NCBI RefSeq assembly: GCF_000429025.1
Contig: NZ_KE386836.1
Span: 186,001-250,000, forward strand
Direction: 5' to 3'
Length of the DNA: 64,000 nucleotides
From: Actinospineispora spinosispora DSM 44797
Lineage (GTDB): Bacteria; Actinomycetota; Actinomycetes; Mycobacteriales; Pseudonocardiaceae
Position 1 is the first letter of the stretch, and each line of letters opens with the position of its first letter. A program made the position numbers and the translations under genes. This document shows, piece after piece, positions 40,763-48,041 of this stretch. Below the pieces are notes generated by a model. The model was not told where the DNA came from. It saw only the letters and a list, made by a program, of their open reading frames with translations, and did not search any database.

Positions 40763-41200
40763 TCAGGCCGCGACCGGGGTGCGCCTGCTGTTCAGTGCGT
40801 GGTCGACGCTGAACTTCCCGGCGCCGGCAGCGGCGAGCAGCAGTCCGCCGACCGCGATGACCCCGACCAGCTCCCAGCCGCCGGACCCGACGAACACGCC
40901 GTTGCCGCCGTGCACCAGCGCGATCGCGCCCAGCATGTCGAGCACCACGAGCACGCCGACGAGCGTGGTCAGTGCGCCGAGGACGATCAGGATGCCGCCG
41001 CCCAGCTCGACGACGGAGGCGTACGCGGCGGACACCGGCGGCGCCGGGATGCCCATCTTGGTGAAGCCCGCGGTGGTCGCGGCGAAACCGTTGGTGACCA
41101 GCTTCTGCCAGCCGTGCGCGATCAGGACGACGCCCAGGACGACGCGGGCGACGAGCAGCGCGATGTCGTTGATCGGGCCGGGTAGCGGACGGGTGAGCAC
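40763..41200 (-). CDS. DoxX family membrane protein
   Basis: 145 aa with four membrane helices. Signature: LLVARVVLGVVLIAHGWQKL, then VVELGGGILIVLGALT and LDMLGAIALVHGGNGVFVG. DoxX proteins are linked to membrane redox or thiosulfate:quinone systems, but most actinobacterial members have no known role. First gene of the set running through P450, amidase and cupin on the minus strand. Confidence 0.85.
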   Translation of the reverse strand: MLTRPLPGPINDIALLVARVVLGVVLIAHGWQKLVTNGFAATTAGFTKMGIPAPPVSAAYASVVELGGGILIVLGALTTLVGVLVVLDMLGAIALVHGGNGVFVGSGGWELVGVIAVGGLLLAAAGAGKFSVDHALNSRRTPVAA

Positions 41201-41280
41201 GGTGCCTCCAGGTTCGATGAACTCTCAACTACATGAAGGCTACGCGCGCTCCCGGATACCGGCCACCGGCGTGGCGGTGA

Positions 41281-42066
41281 TCACTGAAGGTTCTCGACCA
41301 GCTCCCGCCACTGCAGCAGCAGCCGGTTGGCGTCGGTGGGACCCATCGTGACCGTGGTACCCCGGCGCAACATCATGAAGTAGCCCTCGCCCGCGCTGTG
41401 GAAGGCGATCACCCACGGCCCGCGCCGCTCCGGCGCACCGAACCGCGCGGTGGCGCCGAGCTGGCCGCCGAACGTGGTCGCGCTGCTCATCCGGGCGAGC
41501 GCGTTGGCGTCCTGGGCGGGCACCCCGAGCTCGCGCAGCCGGTCGGCGAGCGTCCAGAAACTGTTGTCGGTCGTCGCCGCGATGGCCTTGTCGAGAAGGT
41601 CCACCGGGATGTTCACCTGCGGCCCCACCCCCGGCGTCATCGGGCCGGGCAGGCTCAGCAGGCTCGCCGCGACCCGGGAGGAGTCCATCTCGAGCAGGGT
41701 GATCGGCCCGAGGCCGTCGTTGCTGACCGCGATGACCCCGTCGCCGCCGGCGATCCCACCGAGCCCGAGCACCGGCCGCCCGTACGGGCCGGTGAACCGG
41801 ATGTCGATCTGATAGTCCGACCGCGACAGCACACCGAGCAGCTGCGCGAGACGCTGACCAGGGTGTACCCCGTCGGACAGCCCGCGCTCGGCGAGCCCGG
41901 CGATCGCCTCGGTGAACTGGCGGCGGGTCTCCTCGATCTGGTCCACGGTCCCGTCCGGGTGCCGCATCCGCAGCAGGAACGGCGGCTCGCCCAGGGTGAG
42001 GGCTTCCCAGCAGGCAAGGAACTCGACGGGTTCGAGCTGGACCGCGGCCGGCCAGTTGATGTCCAT
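41281..42066 (-). CDS. EspG family type VII secretion chaperone
   Basis: 261 aa. NWPAAVQLEPVEFLACWEAL opens the EspG fold, followed by EETRRQFTEAIAGLAERGLS and the PWVIAFHSAGEGYFMML strand typical of actinobacterial EspG-like proteins. EspG binds the tip of PE-PPE substrates in the cytosol and delivers them to the ESX machine. The ATG at 42066 overlaps the PPE stop codon (TGATG), consistent with a chaperone-substrate pair. Confidence 0.86.
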   Translation of the reverse strand: MDINWPAAVQLEPVEFLACWEALTLGEPPFLLRMRHPDGTVDQIEETRRQFTEAIAGLAERGLSDGVHPGQRLAQLLGVLSRSDYQIDIRFTGPYGRPVLGLGGIAGGDGVIAVSNDGLGPITLLEMDSSRVAASLLSLPGPMTPGVGPQVNIPVDLLDKAIAATTDNSFWTLADRLRELGVPAQDANALARMSSATTFGGQLGATARFGAPERRGPWVIAFHSAGEGYFMMLRRGTTVTMGPTDANRLLLQWRELVENLQ

Positions 42067-43283
42067 CAGCAACCTCGCTGGAATCGGAGCAGGTACTCGG
42101 CGTCGATGACGGCGGGCACGTAGTCGAGCTCCTCGTCGGGAATCTTGAACGGTGAGTCGTCCGGGATGAACGTGTTGTTGCGGTGCTCCCTGCCCTCACC
42201 GCGCACCCCGGCGCCGCCCGGCCCACCCATCGGCATCGCCCCCGGACCGGCCGGACGACCTGACGCGCCGGAACCGGCCGGTTCCGCGACACCGGCGCCA
42301 TAGCCGGGACGCTGACCCAGCATCTCCTCGCCACGTGCGGCGAGCGGGCGCACGGCCGGCGCCCCGGACCGGTAGCCGGGCCGCACTGGAGCGGGCCGGT
42401 GAGCAGGGGTGTAGCCGCCGGCCGGGGCGGTGATACCGCCGGGACCGCCGCCCGGCGCGGTACCGCTGTGCGGGACCGCACCGCCGGAACCCACCGGCGG
42501 GATCAGCGGAGACGGAGGCGGCGGCGTGGAGGAGCTGATCCCCGTGTGACCGGGCGGAACGGGCATGCCGCCGCCCTTCGACCCGCCGCCGCTGTCACCG
42601 GCGCCACCGCCACCGGCGCCGGCCGGGCCCCCGCCGGCAGACGGCTCCGCACCACCACCGCCACCGGGCGGCATCGAAGCGCCGCCACCCGACGGCGGCT
42701 GCCCGGCACCACCCGGCGAACCGGTGAGCGAGGCAGTCGCACTATTGGTGACCTGCGGGACGTCCCCCGGATCGGCGAACGCGTTGATCGCACCCGTGGT
42801 CGTCGACTCGTGATGACGGAGCGCGGCGATCGCGGCCGCCGCCGCATCCTGGTTCCGCTTGATCGCGACCGAGTGATCGGTGGACATCCCGAAGAACTCA
42901 CGCACCTGGTCCAGATCGGTCAACGGAGGCACCGGCACCGGCGCGGCCACCGCGTTCTTCAGGTTCACGAACGAGTCCGCATACGCCTGGACCTGGCCCC
43001 CACCCACCGAACCGGCCTGCGACCCCTTGTTCGCCCACGCACCGAGCTGCGTCATCGCCGCCGCCGCCGACTCAGCCGCCTGCCCCTGCCAGGTCTGCCC
43101 CGTCGAGCTGATCTCCCGCTGGATGCGTTCCCCCGCACCACTCAGCAACGGAGCGAACTTCTTCAACCCGTCCGAAGCCGGAGTGACCACCGTGACCCCC
43201 GGCCCGGTGTGCAGCTGCGTGTAGAGCTCCCGCAGACCGAACGTCTCGTTGCCGGTGCACTTGTCCGCGCCGAATGAAGCCAC
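42066..43283 (-). CDS. PPE-like type VII secretion substrate with Gly/Pro-rich tail
   Basis: 405 aa. The N-terminal ~190 residues are long helices with a WxG-type turn (TGQTWQGQAAES near residue 65) as in PPE/WXG proteins; the middle ~170 residues are Gly/Pro/Ser-rich and disordered; the end (DDSPFKIPDEELDYVPAVID) is a conserved short module. Likely exported by an ESX machine that is not in this window, with the next gene as chaperone. Preceded by a lipoprotein gene and a small helical substrate in the same operon. Confidence 0.8.
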   Translation of the reverse strand: MASFGADKCTGNETFGLRELYTQLHTGPGVTVVTPASDGLKKFAPLLSGAGERIQREISSTGQTWQGQAAESAAAAMTQLGAWANKGSQAGSVGGGQVQAYADSFVNLKNAVAAPVPVPPLTDLDQVREFFGMSTDHSVAIKRNQDAAAAAIAALRHHESTTTGAINAFADPGDVPQVTNSATASLTGSPGGAGQPPSGGGASMPPGGGGGAEPSAGGGPAGAGGGGAGDSGGGSKGGGMPVPPGHTGISSSTPPPPSPLIPPVGSGGAVPHSGTAPGGGPGGITAPAGGYTPAHRPAPVRPGYRSGAPAVRPLAARGEEMLGQRPGYGAGVAEPAGSGASGRPAGPGAMPMGGPGGAGVRGEGREHRNNTFIPDDSPFKIPDEELDYVPAVIDAEYLLRFQRGC

Positions 43284-43301
43284 CGTGTCCCCCCGAATCG
43301 A

Positions 43302-43907
43302 TCAGTGAGCGAGCTTGCGAAGGTTGGCGACAGCCATCTCGCCGACTTTGGCCGCCTGCTGACAGGCCACCTGCTGGTTGATCCCCGGAAGGTCGCCAGG
43401 CAGGTTGTCGTAGGTGACGGCGAGACTCTGGCCGGCCGCAACATCGATATGGATGATGCAGGCCCTGTCAGGCCTCGGAGCGTTGTCCGGAGCGGACTGC
43501 AGCGCGGTGAAGCCACCGACTTTGATCATCTCGTAGCCGGTGCTGGCGCCGAGGTAGTACTCGGTTCCCTGCCCGGGGATTGTCCGGATGCTCCACGTGT
43601 TGCTCGGCCCAACACCGTTAACCCATGCGCAGCTTGTAGCGCCGAATTCCTCGGGATCAGGATTGCGCATGGCGGGGCCTAGGAGGAGTTGATCCTCCTG
43701 AGCAGGGTTGAGGAGGCTGCACGGATCAACGTTGTCCAGTCGCAACTCCGCCGGGCGTGGTGGCAGTGGTGGCCGGGTGGATGCCGGAGGTGATGTGGGC
43801 GGAGGCGCAGGCGTGCTGGTCTCGGCTGGGCCCGAACCACAGCCAGCCAGGCCGACTGTCAGTGCGACCAAAGCACCGGGCAGCCACCGCACACGTTTCC
43901 GGATCAC
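43302..43907 (-). CDS. DUF3558 lipoprotein
   Basis: 201 aa. Signal peptide with lipobox LAGC near residue 23, a Pro/Thr/Ser linker, then the DUF3558 domain (VDPCSLLNPAQEDQLLL, ATSCAWVNG, and a C-terminal Cys in QQVACQQAAKVGEMAVANL). DUF3558 proteins often sit in ESX-substrate cassettes of Pseudonocardiales. Overlaps the upstream gene by 4 bp. Membrane-anchored, outside the cell. Function unknown. Confidence 0.87.
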   Translation of the reverse strand: MIRKRVRWLPGALVALTVGLAGCGSGPAETSTPAPPPTSPPASTRPPLPPRPAELRLDNVDPCSLLNPAQEDQLLLGPAMRNPDPEEFGATSCAWVNGVGPSNTWSIRTIPGQGTEYYLGASTGYEMIKVGGFTALQSAPDNAPRPDRACIIHIDVAAGQSLAVTYDNLPGDLPGINQQVACQQAAKVGEMAVANLRKLAH

Positions 43908-44266
43908 CGCTGCACCGAGCCAGCGAGCCCGTTGCGCTGCTGATAGCCGGGACTGAACTTTCGGAACGATGCCACTATCTCTTCTTCACTGTGGCCGTAG
44001 CGCTTCGCTGCGTCAGCCAGCGCTCGGGCGGTGGCATCCAGCTCGTCCACATAGTCCTGGACCCGCCGCTTGTAGGAATCGATCTTGGTGTTGAAACCAT
44101 CGGCGGCACGTGGTGATACGGGATCCTCGGCAGCTTTCCCTACCTTGAAGTTCAGCGTGAAAACCGTCTTGCTTCTGAGCGCAGCGACTTCGGACTGAAA
44201 GACGTTGTGGAGTTGCAAGACGTTCTCGGGGGTCACCGTCATGCCCGCGATCACCGTGGAGGCCAT
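43904..44266 (-). CDS. Small helical ESX-type substrate
   Basis: 120 aa made of two long helices (TPENVLQLHNVFQSEVAALR and IDSYKRRVQDYVDELDATAR) with a YxxxE element (YGHSEE) near residue 93, which fits the type VII export signal. First gene of the cassette with DUF3558, PPE and EspG (stop and start overlap by 4 bp with DUF3558). Probably pairs with the PPE protein or is exported by itself. Confidence 0.62.
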   Translation of the reverse strand: MASTVIAGMTVTPENVLQLHNVFQSEVAALRSKTVFTLNFKVGKAAEDPVSPRAADGFNTKIDSYKRRVQDYVDELDATARALADAAKRYGHSEEEIVASFRKFSPGYQQRNGLAGSVQR

Positions 44267-44321
44267 AGCCCGAAACGGTAGCGGGATGCTCCTGCGCGGG
44301 TGAGCGGATCCGGGATATTCG

Positions 44322-44501
44322 TTATATATCGCGCTTGAGCGACCGCAAGAAGTCGGTCCAGGCCGGGGTGGCGAAGGTCAGGATCGGGCCCGCGCCGCGC
44401 TGCTTGGTGTCGCGCACCAGGCAGGTTTCAGGTGTCTCGGCAACCTCGACGCAGTCCTCGGAGCCGCCGTTGCTGTAGCTGCTCTTGTGCCAGCGGATCA
44501 T
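44322..44501 (-). CDS. DUF397 protein
   Basis: 59 aa; short, but clearly a gene: MIRWHKSSYSNGGSEDCVEV is the DUF397 signature, followed by VRDTKQRGAGPILTF and a final helix WTDFLRSLK. A GGAGG site lies 6 nt before the ATG. DUF397 proteins act with XRE-DUF5753 regulators in actinobacteria (BldB/WhiJ-like pairs). Its XRE partner immediately upstream has an in-frame stop, so the pair is probably incomplete. Confidence 0.9.
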   Translation of the reverse strand: MIRWHKSSYSNGGSEDCVEVAETPETCLVRDTKQRGAGPILTFATPAWTDFLRSLKRDI

Positions 44502-44518
44502 CGGACACCTCCAGTGAT

Positions 44519-45364
44519 CTAGCCGATGTCGCGCAGCCGCGCCTCCAAGATGCGGAGGGACTCTCGCTCCGAGGCTGCGGCCACCTGCGCCTTGGTAAAG
44601 GCGACTCTATACCGCTCGATGTCCTCGGCGGCATCTCGATAGAGCGCGTCGGTGAACGCTTCCACGTAGACCACGGTGAGTTGGGGATCGACCAGGTCGA
44701 GGATTGTGAAGTCTCTGCCGAGTGCTCCGTACGCACCGGAGCTGAACGGCAATATCTGCAGCGTGACCTGCGGAAACTCAGCTACCTGAAGCAGGTGTCC
44801 GATCTGCTCGAGGTGGGCCTCCCGGCCGCCAACTGGTCGGTGCAATGCGGCTTCGCCGAGCACCACCCACATGTTGGCCCGATCGCCGGTGAATCGATCG
44901 ATCCGACGCGCTCTGTCAACGGCCATCTGATCGATCTCAGCTGGAGAGAAGTCTGAGGGCCCGGAGGCGAGCAAAGCCCGAGCGTATGCCTCGGTCTGGA
45001 GTGCCCCATGGATCAGCTCGCCTCGGTGGATGCTGATCGTGGCGGCGGTTCGCTCCAGCTCAAGGTAGGTGCGGGCATATTCTCGGACCGGCTGCAGGGC
45101 CCCCTTGCGGCGAGCCTCGCGGCCGAGTTCTCGCAGCTGAGCGGCGTCGTCGTCGGGGACGTCGTAGAGGTCGATCAGGCGGTCCAGTTCGGCGGCGGCG
45201 ATCGTGACGCCGCCGGATTCGAGTTTGGACAGCTTCGAGGAGTATCAGTCCAGCGCGTCGAGGACCTCTTTGGTCTTGCGGCCGCTCGCGGCGCGGTGGC
45301 GGCGCAGCAGCATGCCGAGCTGCAGTCTCTGGACGCGACGCGGCGCCGGCTCTGGAGTCCCCAT
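44519..45364 (-). pseudogene. XRE-DUF5753 regulator with in-frame stop codon
   Basis: 281 codons in one frame. The N-terminal HTH reads LQLGMLLRRHRAASGRKTKE and then VLDALD, a TGA at 45247-45245 (codon 40), and YSSKLSKLESG. The stop stands exactly where the family has Trp (TGG), in the recognition part of the HTH. Beyond it the DUF5753 sensor domain is intact (YLELERTAATISIHRGEL, QVTLQILPFSSGAYGALG, VVYVEAFTDALYRD). A nonsense mutation or sequence error. Pairs with DUF397 and is divergent from the graspetide-like genes. Confidence 0.85.
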
Positions 45365-45397
45365 GTGCATATTTGATCACAAGAGGACACTATTCTC

Positions 45398-45415
45398 AAC
45401 CAGTAATTACTGGTT
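45398..45415. promoter_or_regulatory. 18-bp perfect palindrome before the graspetide-like genes
   Basis: AACCAGTAATTACTGGTT is identical to its reverse complement. It ends 12 bp before the precursor start and 33 bp upstream of the XRE start, in an AT-rich stretch that contrasts with the surrounding GC-rich DNA. A TATTCT -10-like hexamer lies at 45391-45396. Probable operator for the XRE regulator or another dimeric factor. Confidence 0.65.
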
Positions 45416-45427
45416 ACAGTCTCCGCC

Positions 45428-45571
45428 ATGACTGAGACCATCGTCTATCACGAACCGTGCCGCGAGCAGCCGGCGACGCGGTGGAGCTATTCGCACGAGC
45501 TGCAGCTGGCCGTCGACCCGCACGGCTGTCCGATGCTGGATCTGCTGGGCGTCGAGTGGGTGGATGAGTGA
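45428..45571 (+). CDS. Graspetide-like precursor peptide (TgmA-type), short form
   Basis: 47 aa. RWSYSHELQLAVDPHGCPML matches the conserved pattern of ATP-grasp-target RiPP precursors of actinobacteria (W-x-YDPExQLxVxxDGxPM), normally the leader. The usual C-terminal core with Thr/Ser/Lys and Asp/Glu is reduced to LDLLGVEWVDE, and no Thr, Ser or Lys occurs after residue 22. Stop overlaps the ATP-grasp start (GTGA), as normal for precursor/maturase pairs. Role uncertain: vestigial, or modified in another way. Confidence 0.7.
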   Translation: MTETIVYHEPCREQPATRWSYSHELQLAVDPHGCPMLDLLGVEWVDE

Positions 45572-46452
45572 CCGTCCTGGTCCTGGCCAGGGAACGCGAT
45601 GCGTCGGCGGATCGTCTCGTCCGGGCGCTGCAGCGGCGCGATTCGGAGGTGTTCCGGGCTGATCTGCGCTGGTTTCCGTCCGAGCTCAGCGTCGCGGCCC
45701 GGCTCGTCCGGGGGCGTTGGGACGGGGTGCTGACCACCCGGCACCGTGCTGTGCGGCTGGATGCGGTGCGGGCGGTGTGGTGCCGGGATCCGGGCAGTTT
45801 CGGGTTCGCCTCGGAGCTGTCCGTCGGGCGGCGCGCGCAGGCGTTCGACCAGGCCCGCCTCGGTCTCGGTGGTCTGCTCGCCTGCCTCGCCGACACCGGG
45901 GTGCTGTGGGCGAACGACCCGGACCGGGCCCGGGACGCCGACTATCCGCCGCGTCAGCTCGCCGTCGCGGCGTACTGCGGTCTGGTCGTGCCGCGCACGC
46001 TGGTGACCAACGATCCGTTGTCGGTGCACGATTTCGCGCGCAGCGGCGAGCGCGGTGTGCGGGGGCGTTCCTTCGGTCGGTCGCTGGACTACACCGGGAA
46101 CCTCGACGAGCTGGCCGATGTGGCGCTGACCGCGCACCTGTTCTCCGAACGCGTCGAGACCGACCACATCATTCGGGTGATCATGGTGGCGGGACGGCTT
46201 TTTCCGGTGGCGCTGCGGCCCGGTCGGCGGTTCGATCCGATGGTTCTCCCGGTCGACGTCGGCGCGGCGCTGCGTCGTTACCAGGCTCGGCTGGCCCTGC
46301 CGTACCTGGTCGTCGACCTCGCCGCGACGACCGCCGGCCAGCACGTGTTCCTGCGTTCGACCACCGGCGCCCGCTACGGCCGTCTCGAGTCGGCGACCGA
46401 CATACCGGTCACCGAGTCGATCGCCGAGCTGCTGACAGATACGGTTCGGTGA
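45568..46452 (+). CDS. ATP-grasp peptide maturase homologue (TgmB/MvdD-like) lacking metal ligands
   Basis: 294 aa. Overall match to actinobacterial graspetide ligases: VLVLARERDASADRLVRAL, VWCRDPGSFGF, LLACLADTGVLWANDPDRAR, then GLVVPRTLVTNDP and a helix-strand segment with ALTAHLFSERV. Two features of active enzymes are gone: the Lys of the VVYKPL segment reads GVRGRSFG, and the C-terminal ExNPN Mg/ATP motif reads LRSTTGARYG (Glu to Arg263, Asn to Thr265), while Asp250 is kept. Probably no ligase activity. GTG start overlaps the precursor stop. Confidence 0.78.
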   Translation: MTVLVLARERDASADRLVRALQRRDSEVFRADLRWFPSELSVAARLVRGRWDGVLTTRHRAVRLDAVRAVWCRDPGSFGFASELSVGRRAQAFDQARLGLGGLLACLADTGVLWANDPDRARDADYPPRQLAVAAYCGLVVPRTLVTNDPLSVHDFARSGERGVRGRSFGRSLDYTGNLDELADVALTAHLFSERVETDHIIRVIMVAGRLFPVALRPGRRFDPMVLPVDVGAALRRYQARLALPYLVVDLAATTAGQHVFLRSTTGARYGRLESATDIPVTESIAELLTDTVR

Positions 46453-46525
46453 CTACCTGGTGTAACAAGTAATGAACTCTCCGCTCCGGGCGACATGTTC
46501 TTATCCACGACCCAAGGGGACAGAC

Positions 46526-46975
46526 GTGCCGATTGGACGCAAGTTACGGATCAGCAGCGCCGTGTGCGTCGTCGCGGGTGTGGTGCTGGTCGTCGGGGCG
46601 GTCGTCCTGCGCGGCTCCGGACCGGCGATCGCCGCCGGCTGTCTCGGTGCGGTGTTCCTCGTCGCGGCGGCGGCGCTCTACGTGGTCGACCGGACCATGA
46701 CCCGGCGGACGGCGTGGCTGCGGGAGAACGGCCGGGAGATCTGGGCCGAGGTCACGAAGGTCGAACCGGACACCCACGTCACCCACAACAACCGGCCCAC
46801 CTACTTCGTGCACGCGACCTGGCGCGACATCGACGGCAGCACCCACACCGCGCGCAGCCGCCGCCTCCTGCGCAACCCCGCGCTGGTCCTGTACACCCGC
46901 CGCAGGGTCAAGGTCTACGTCCACCCGAAGAACCCCGACCACACCTACGTAGACATCCCCGGCCTGACCGCCTGA
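46526..46975 (+). CDS. DUF3592-type membrane protein
   Basis: 149 aa from the GTG at 46526, preceded by AAGGGGA at 5 nt (an ATG at 46472 is possible). Two membrane helices (VCVVAGVVLVVGAVVLRG and AAGCLGAVFLVAAAALYVV), then a strand-rich domain RPTYFVHATWRDIDGSTHTA and VKVYVHPKNPDHTYVDI, as in DUF3592 proteins. Function unknown. It follows the ATP-grasp gene by 73 bp and may not belong to that unit. Confidence 0.72.
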   Translation: MPIGRKLRISSAVCVVAGVVLVVGAVVLRGSGPAIAAGCLGAVFLVAAAALYVVDRTMTRRTAWLRENGREIWAEVTKVEPDTHVTHNNRPTYFVHATWRDIDGSTHTARSRRLLRNPALVLYTRRRVKVYVHPKNPDHTYVDIPGLTA

Positions 46976-47050
46976 CCCCATGATCACCACCGCCTCAGGG
47001 CTGATTTTCGCGCCGGAAACAGCCCTCAGACGGTGATGATCATGGGGTCA
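46973..47050. terminator. Inverted repeat with GCTGATTTTCG core (type C)
   Basis: Outer arms 46973-46992 with 47031-47050 (19 of 20 bp; TGACCCCATGATCA), inner stem CTCAGGGCTG / CAGCCCTCAG, loop ATTTTCGCGCCGGAAA. Lies between convergent genes and covers both stop codons. The same architecture and loop recur at 52752-52813. Confidence 0.7.
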
Positions 47051-47578
47051 GTCGAGAATGAGGTGCAGGACGGCCGCGAACTGGTCGGCGGTGGGAGGGT
47101 GCTCGGTGATCAGGCCCTGCAGGAGCAGGCCGTCGCAGGCGGCCAGCGCGGCGGCGATCGCGGTGTCGTCGCTGGTCCAGGTTCGCAGCACCTCCTCCAG
47201 GGTGGTCAGCCAGAGTTTCACCGCTGGGCGCAGCTCGGGGCGTCGCGCGGCCAGCAGGTAGGCCTCGTAGGACGTCGTCGTCCTACCCAGCTCGTCGGCG
47301 CTCAGGTAGTGGGCCAGGCATACGGCCAGCTCGTCGATGCTGCACAGCCCGGTGCGCGCGGACGCGGCGAACTCCTCGGTGCACGCGGTGAGCACGGCGG
47401 CCAGCAGGTCGTTCATCGTCGGGAAGTAGTAGGTACCCGCCGTGGCCGCGACGCCGGCCTCCTTGCCGACGGCGCGGTGGGTCAGCGCGGCGACGCCGTC
47501 GCGTTCGGCGACCCGCACGGCGGCCTCCAGTAACTGTGCGCGGCGGGCCTGGCCGCGCAGTAAGCGTCCGTCGGTCAT
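47048..47578 (-). CDS. TetR family transcriptional regulator
   Basis: 176 aa. HTH: RRAQLLEAAVRVAERDGVAA followed by LTHRAVGKEAGVAATAGTYY; FP(T)MNDLLAAVL follows. Overlaps the upstream SMR gene by 4 bp (ATGA), so exporter and regulator form one transcript from a promoter that carries a likely operator. Confidence 0.88.
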   Translation of the reverse strand: MTDGRLLRGQARRAQLLEAAVRVAERDGVAALTHRAVGKEAGVAATAGTYYFPTMNDLLAAVLTACTEEFAASARTGLCSIDELAVCLAHYLSADELGRTTTSYEAYLLAARRPELRPAVKLWLTTLEEVLRTWTSDDTAIAAALAACDGLLLQGLITEHPPTADQFAAVLHLILD

Positions 47579-47904
47579 GCCGAGGGCGCCCCTCCCATCT
47601 CCAGCGCGACGACACCGACGATCAGTGCCCCGATGCCGGCCACCTGCACCCAGGTCAGCGAGTCACCGAGGAACAGCGCACCGATCATCGCAACCAGCGC
47701 CAGCCCGCACGCCGCCCACACCCCGTACGCGACGCCGAGCGCCATCCCGCGCGCCAGCACCAGGCTGAACAGCCAGAACGACACCAGGTAGCCGACCACC
47801 ACGAAGATCGACGGGACCAGTTTCGAGAAGCCGTCGGACAGCCGCAGGTTCACCGTGGCGAACACCTCGCAGACGATCGCGCCGATCAGCAACAGCCAGG
47901 GCAC
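47575..47904 (-). CDS. Small multidrug resistance (SMR) family transporter
   Basis: 109 aa with four membrane helices; GAIVCEVFATVNLRLSDGFS holds the essential Glu of helix 1; LALVAMIGALFLGDSLTWVQ and VAGIGALIVGVVAL are typical. Works as a proton-coupled dimer exporting cationic compounds or guanidinium. GTG start with GGAGG 7 nt upstream. Regulated with its TetR partner. Confidence 0.9.
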   Translation of the reverse strand: MPWLLLIGAIVCEVFATVNLRLSDGFSKLVPSIFVVVGYLVSFWLFSLVLARGMALGVAYGVWAACGLALVAMIGALFLGDSLTWVQVAGIGALIVGVVALEMGGAPSA

Positions 47905-47933
47905 AGGTACCTCCAGGTCGTGAACTCCAAACT

Positions 47934-47945
47934 ACTTGAACAAGT
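47934..47945. promoter_or_regulatory. Probable TetR operator
   Basis: ACTTG-AA-CAAGT dyad 30 bp upstream of the SMR start and about 30 bp from the -35 of the divergent boxC promoter. Likely bound by the TetR protein encoded behind the SMR gene. Confidence 0.5.
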
Positions 47946-47974
47946 GTCGCACATTTTTTAGTTTCTACACATAC

Positions 47975-48002
47975 TTGACGGATGACCAAAGTTCTGTAGA
48001 GT
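47975..48002 (+). promoter_or_regulatory. Sigma-70-type promoter of boxC
   Basis: TTGACG, 16 bp, TAGAGT; the -10 ends 39 bp before the boxC ATG, leaving room for a leader and the AGGAGG site at 48026-48031. Confidence 0.6.
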
Positions 48003-48041
48003 TTCGAGCAGACTCCCACCACCCAGGAGGCGAACGAGGCA

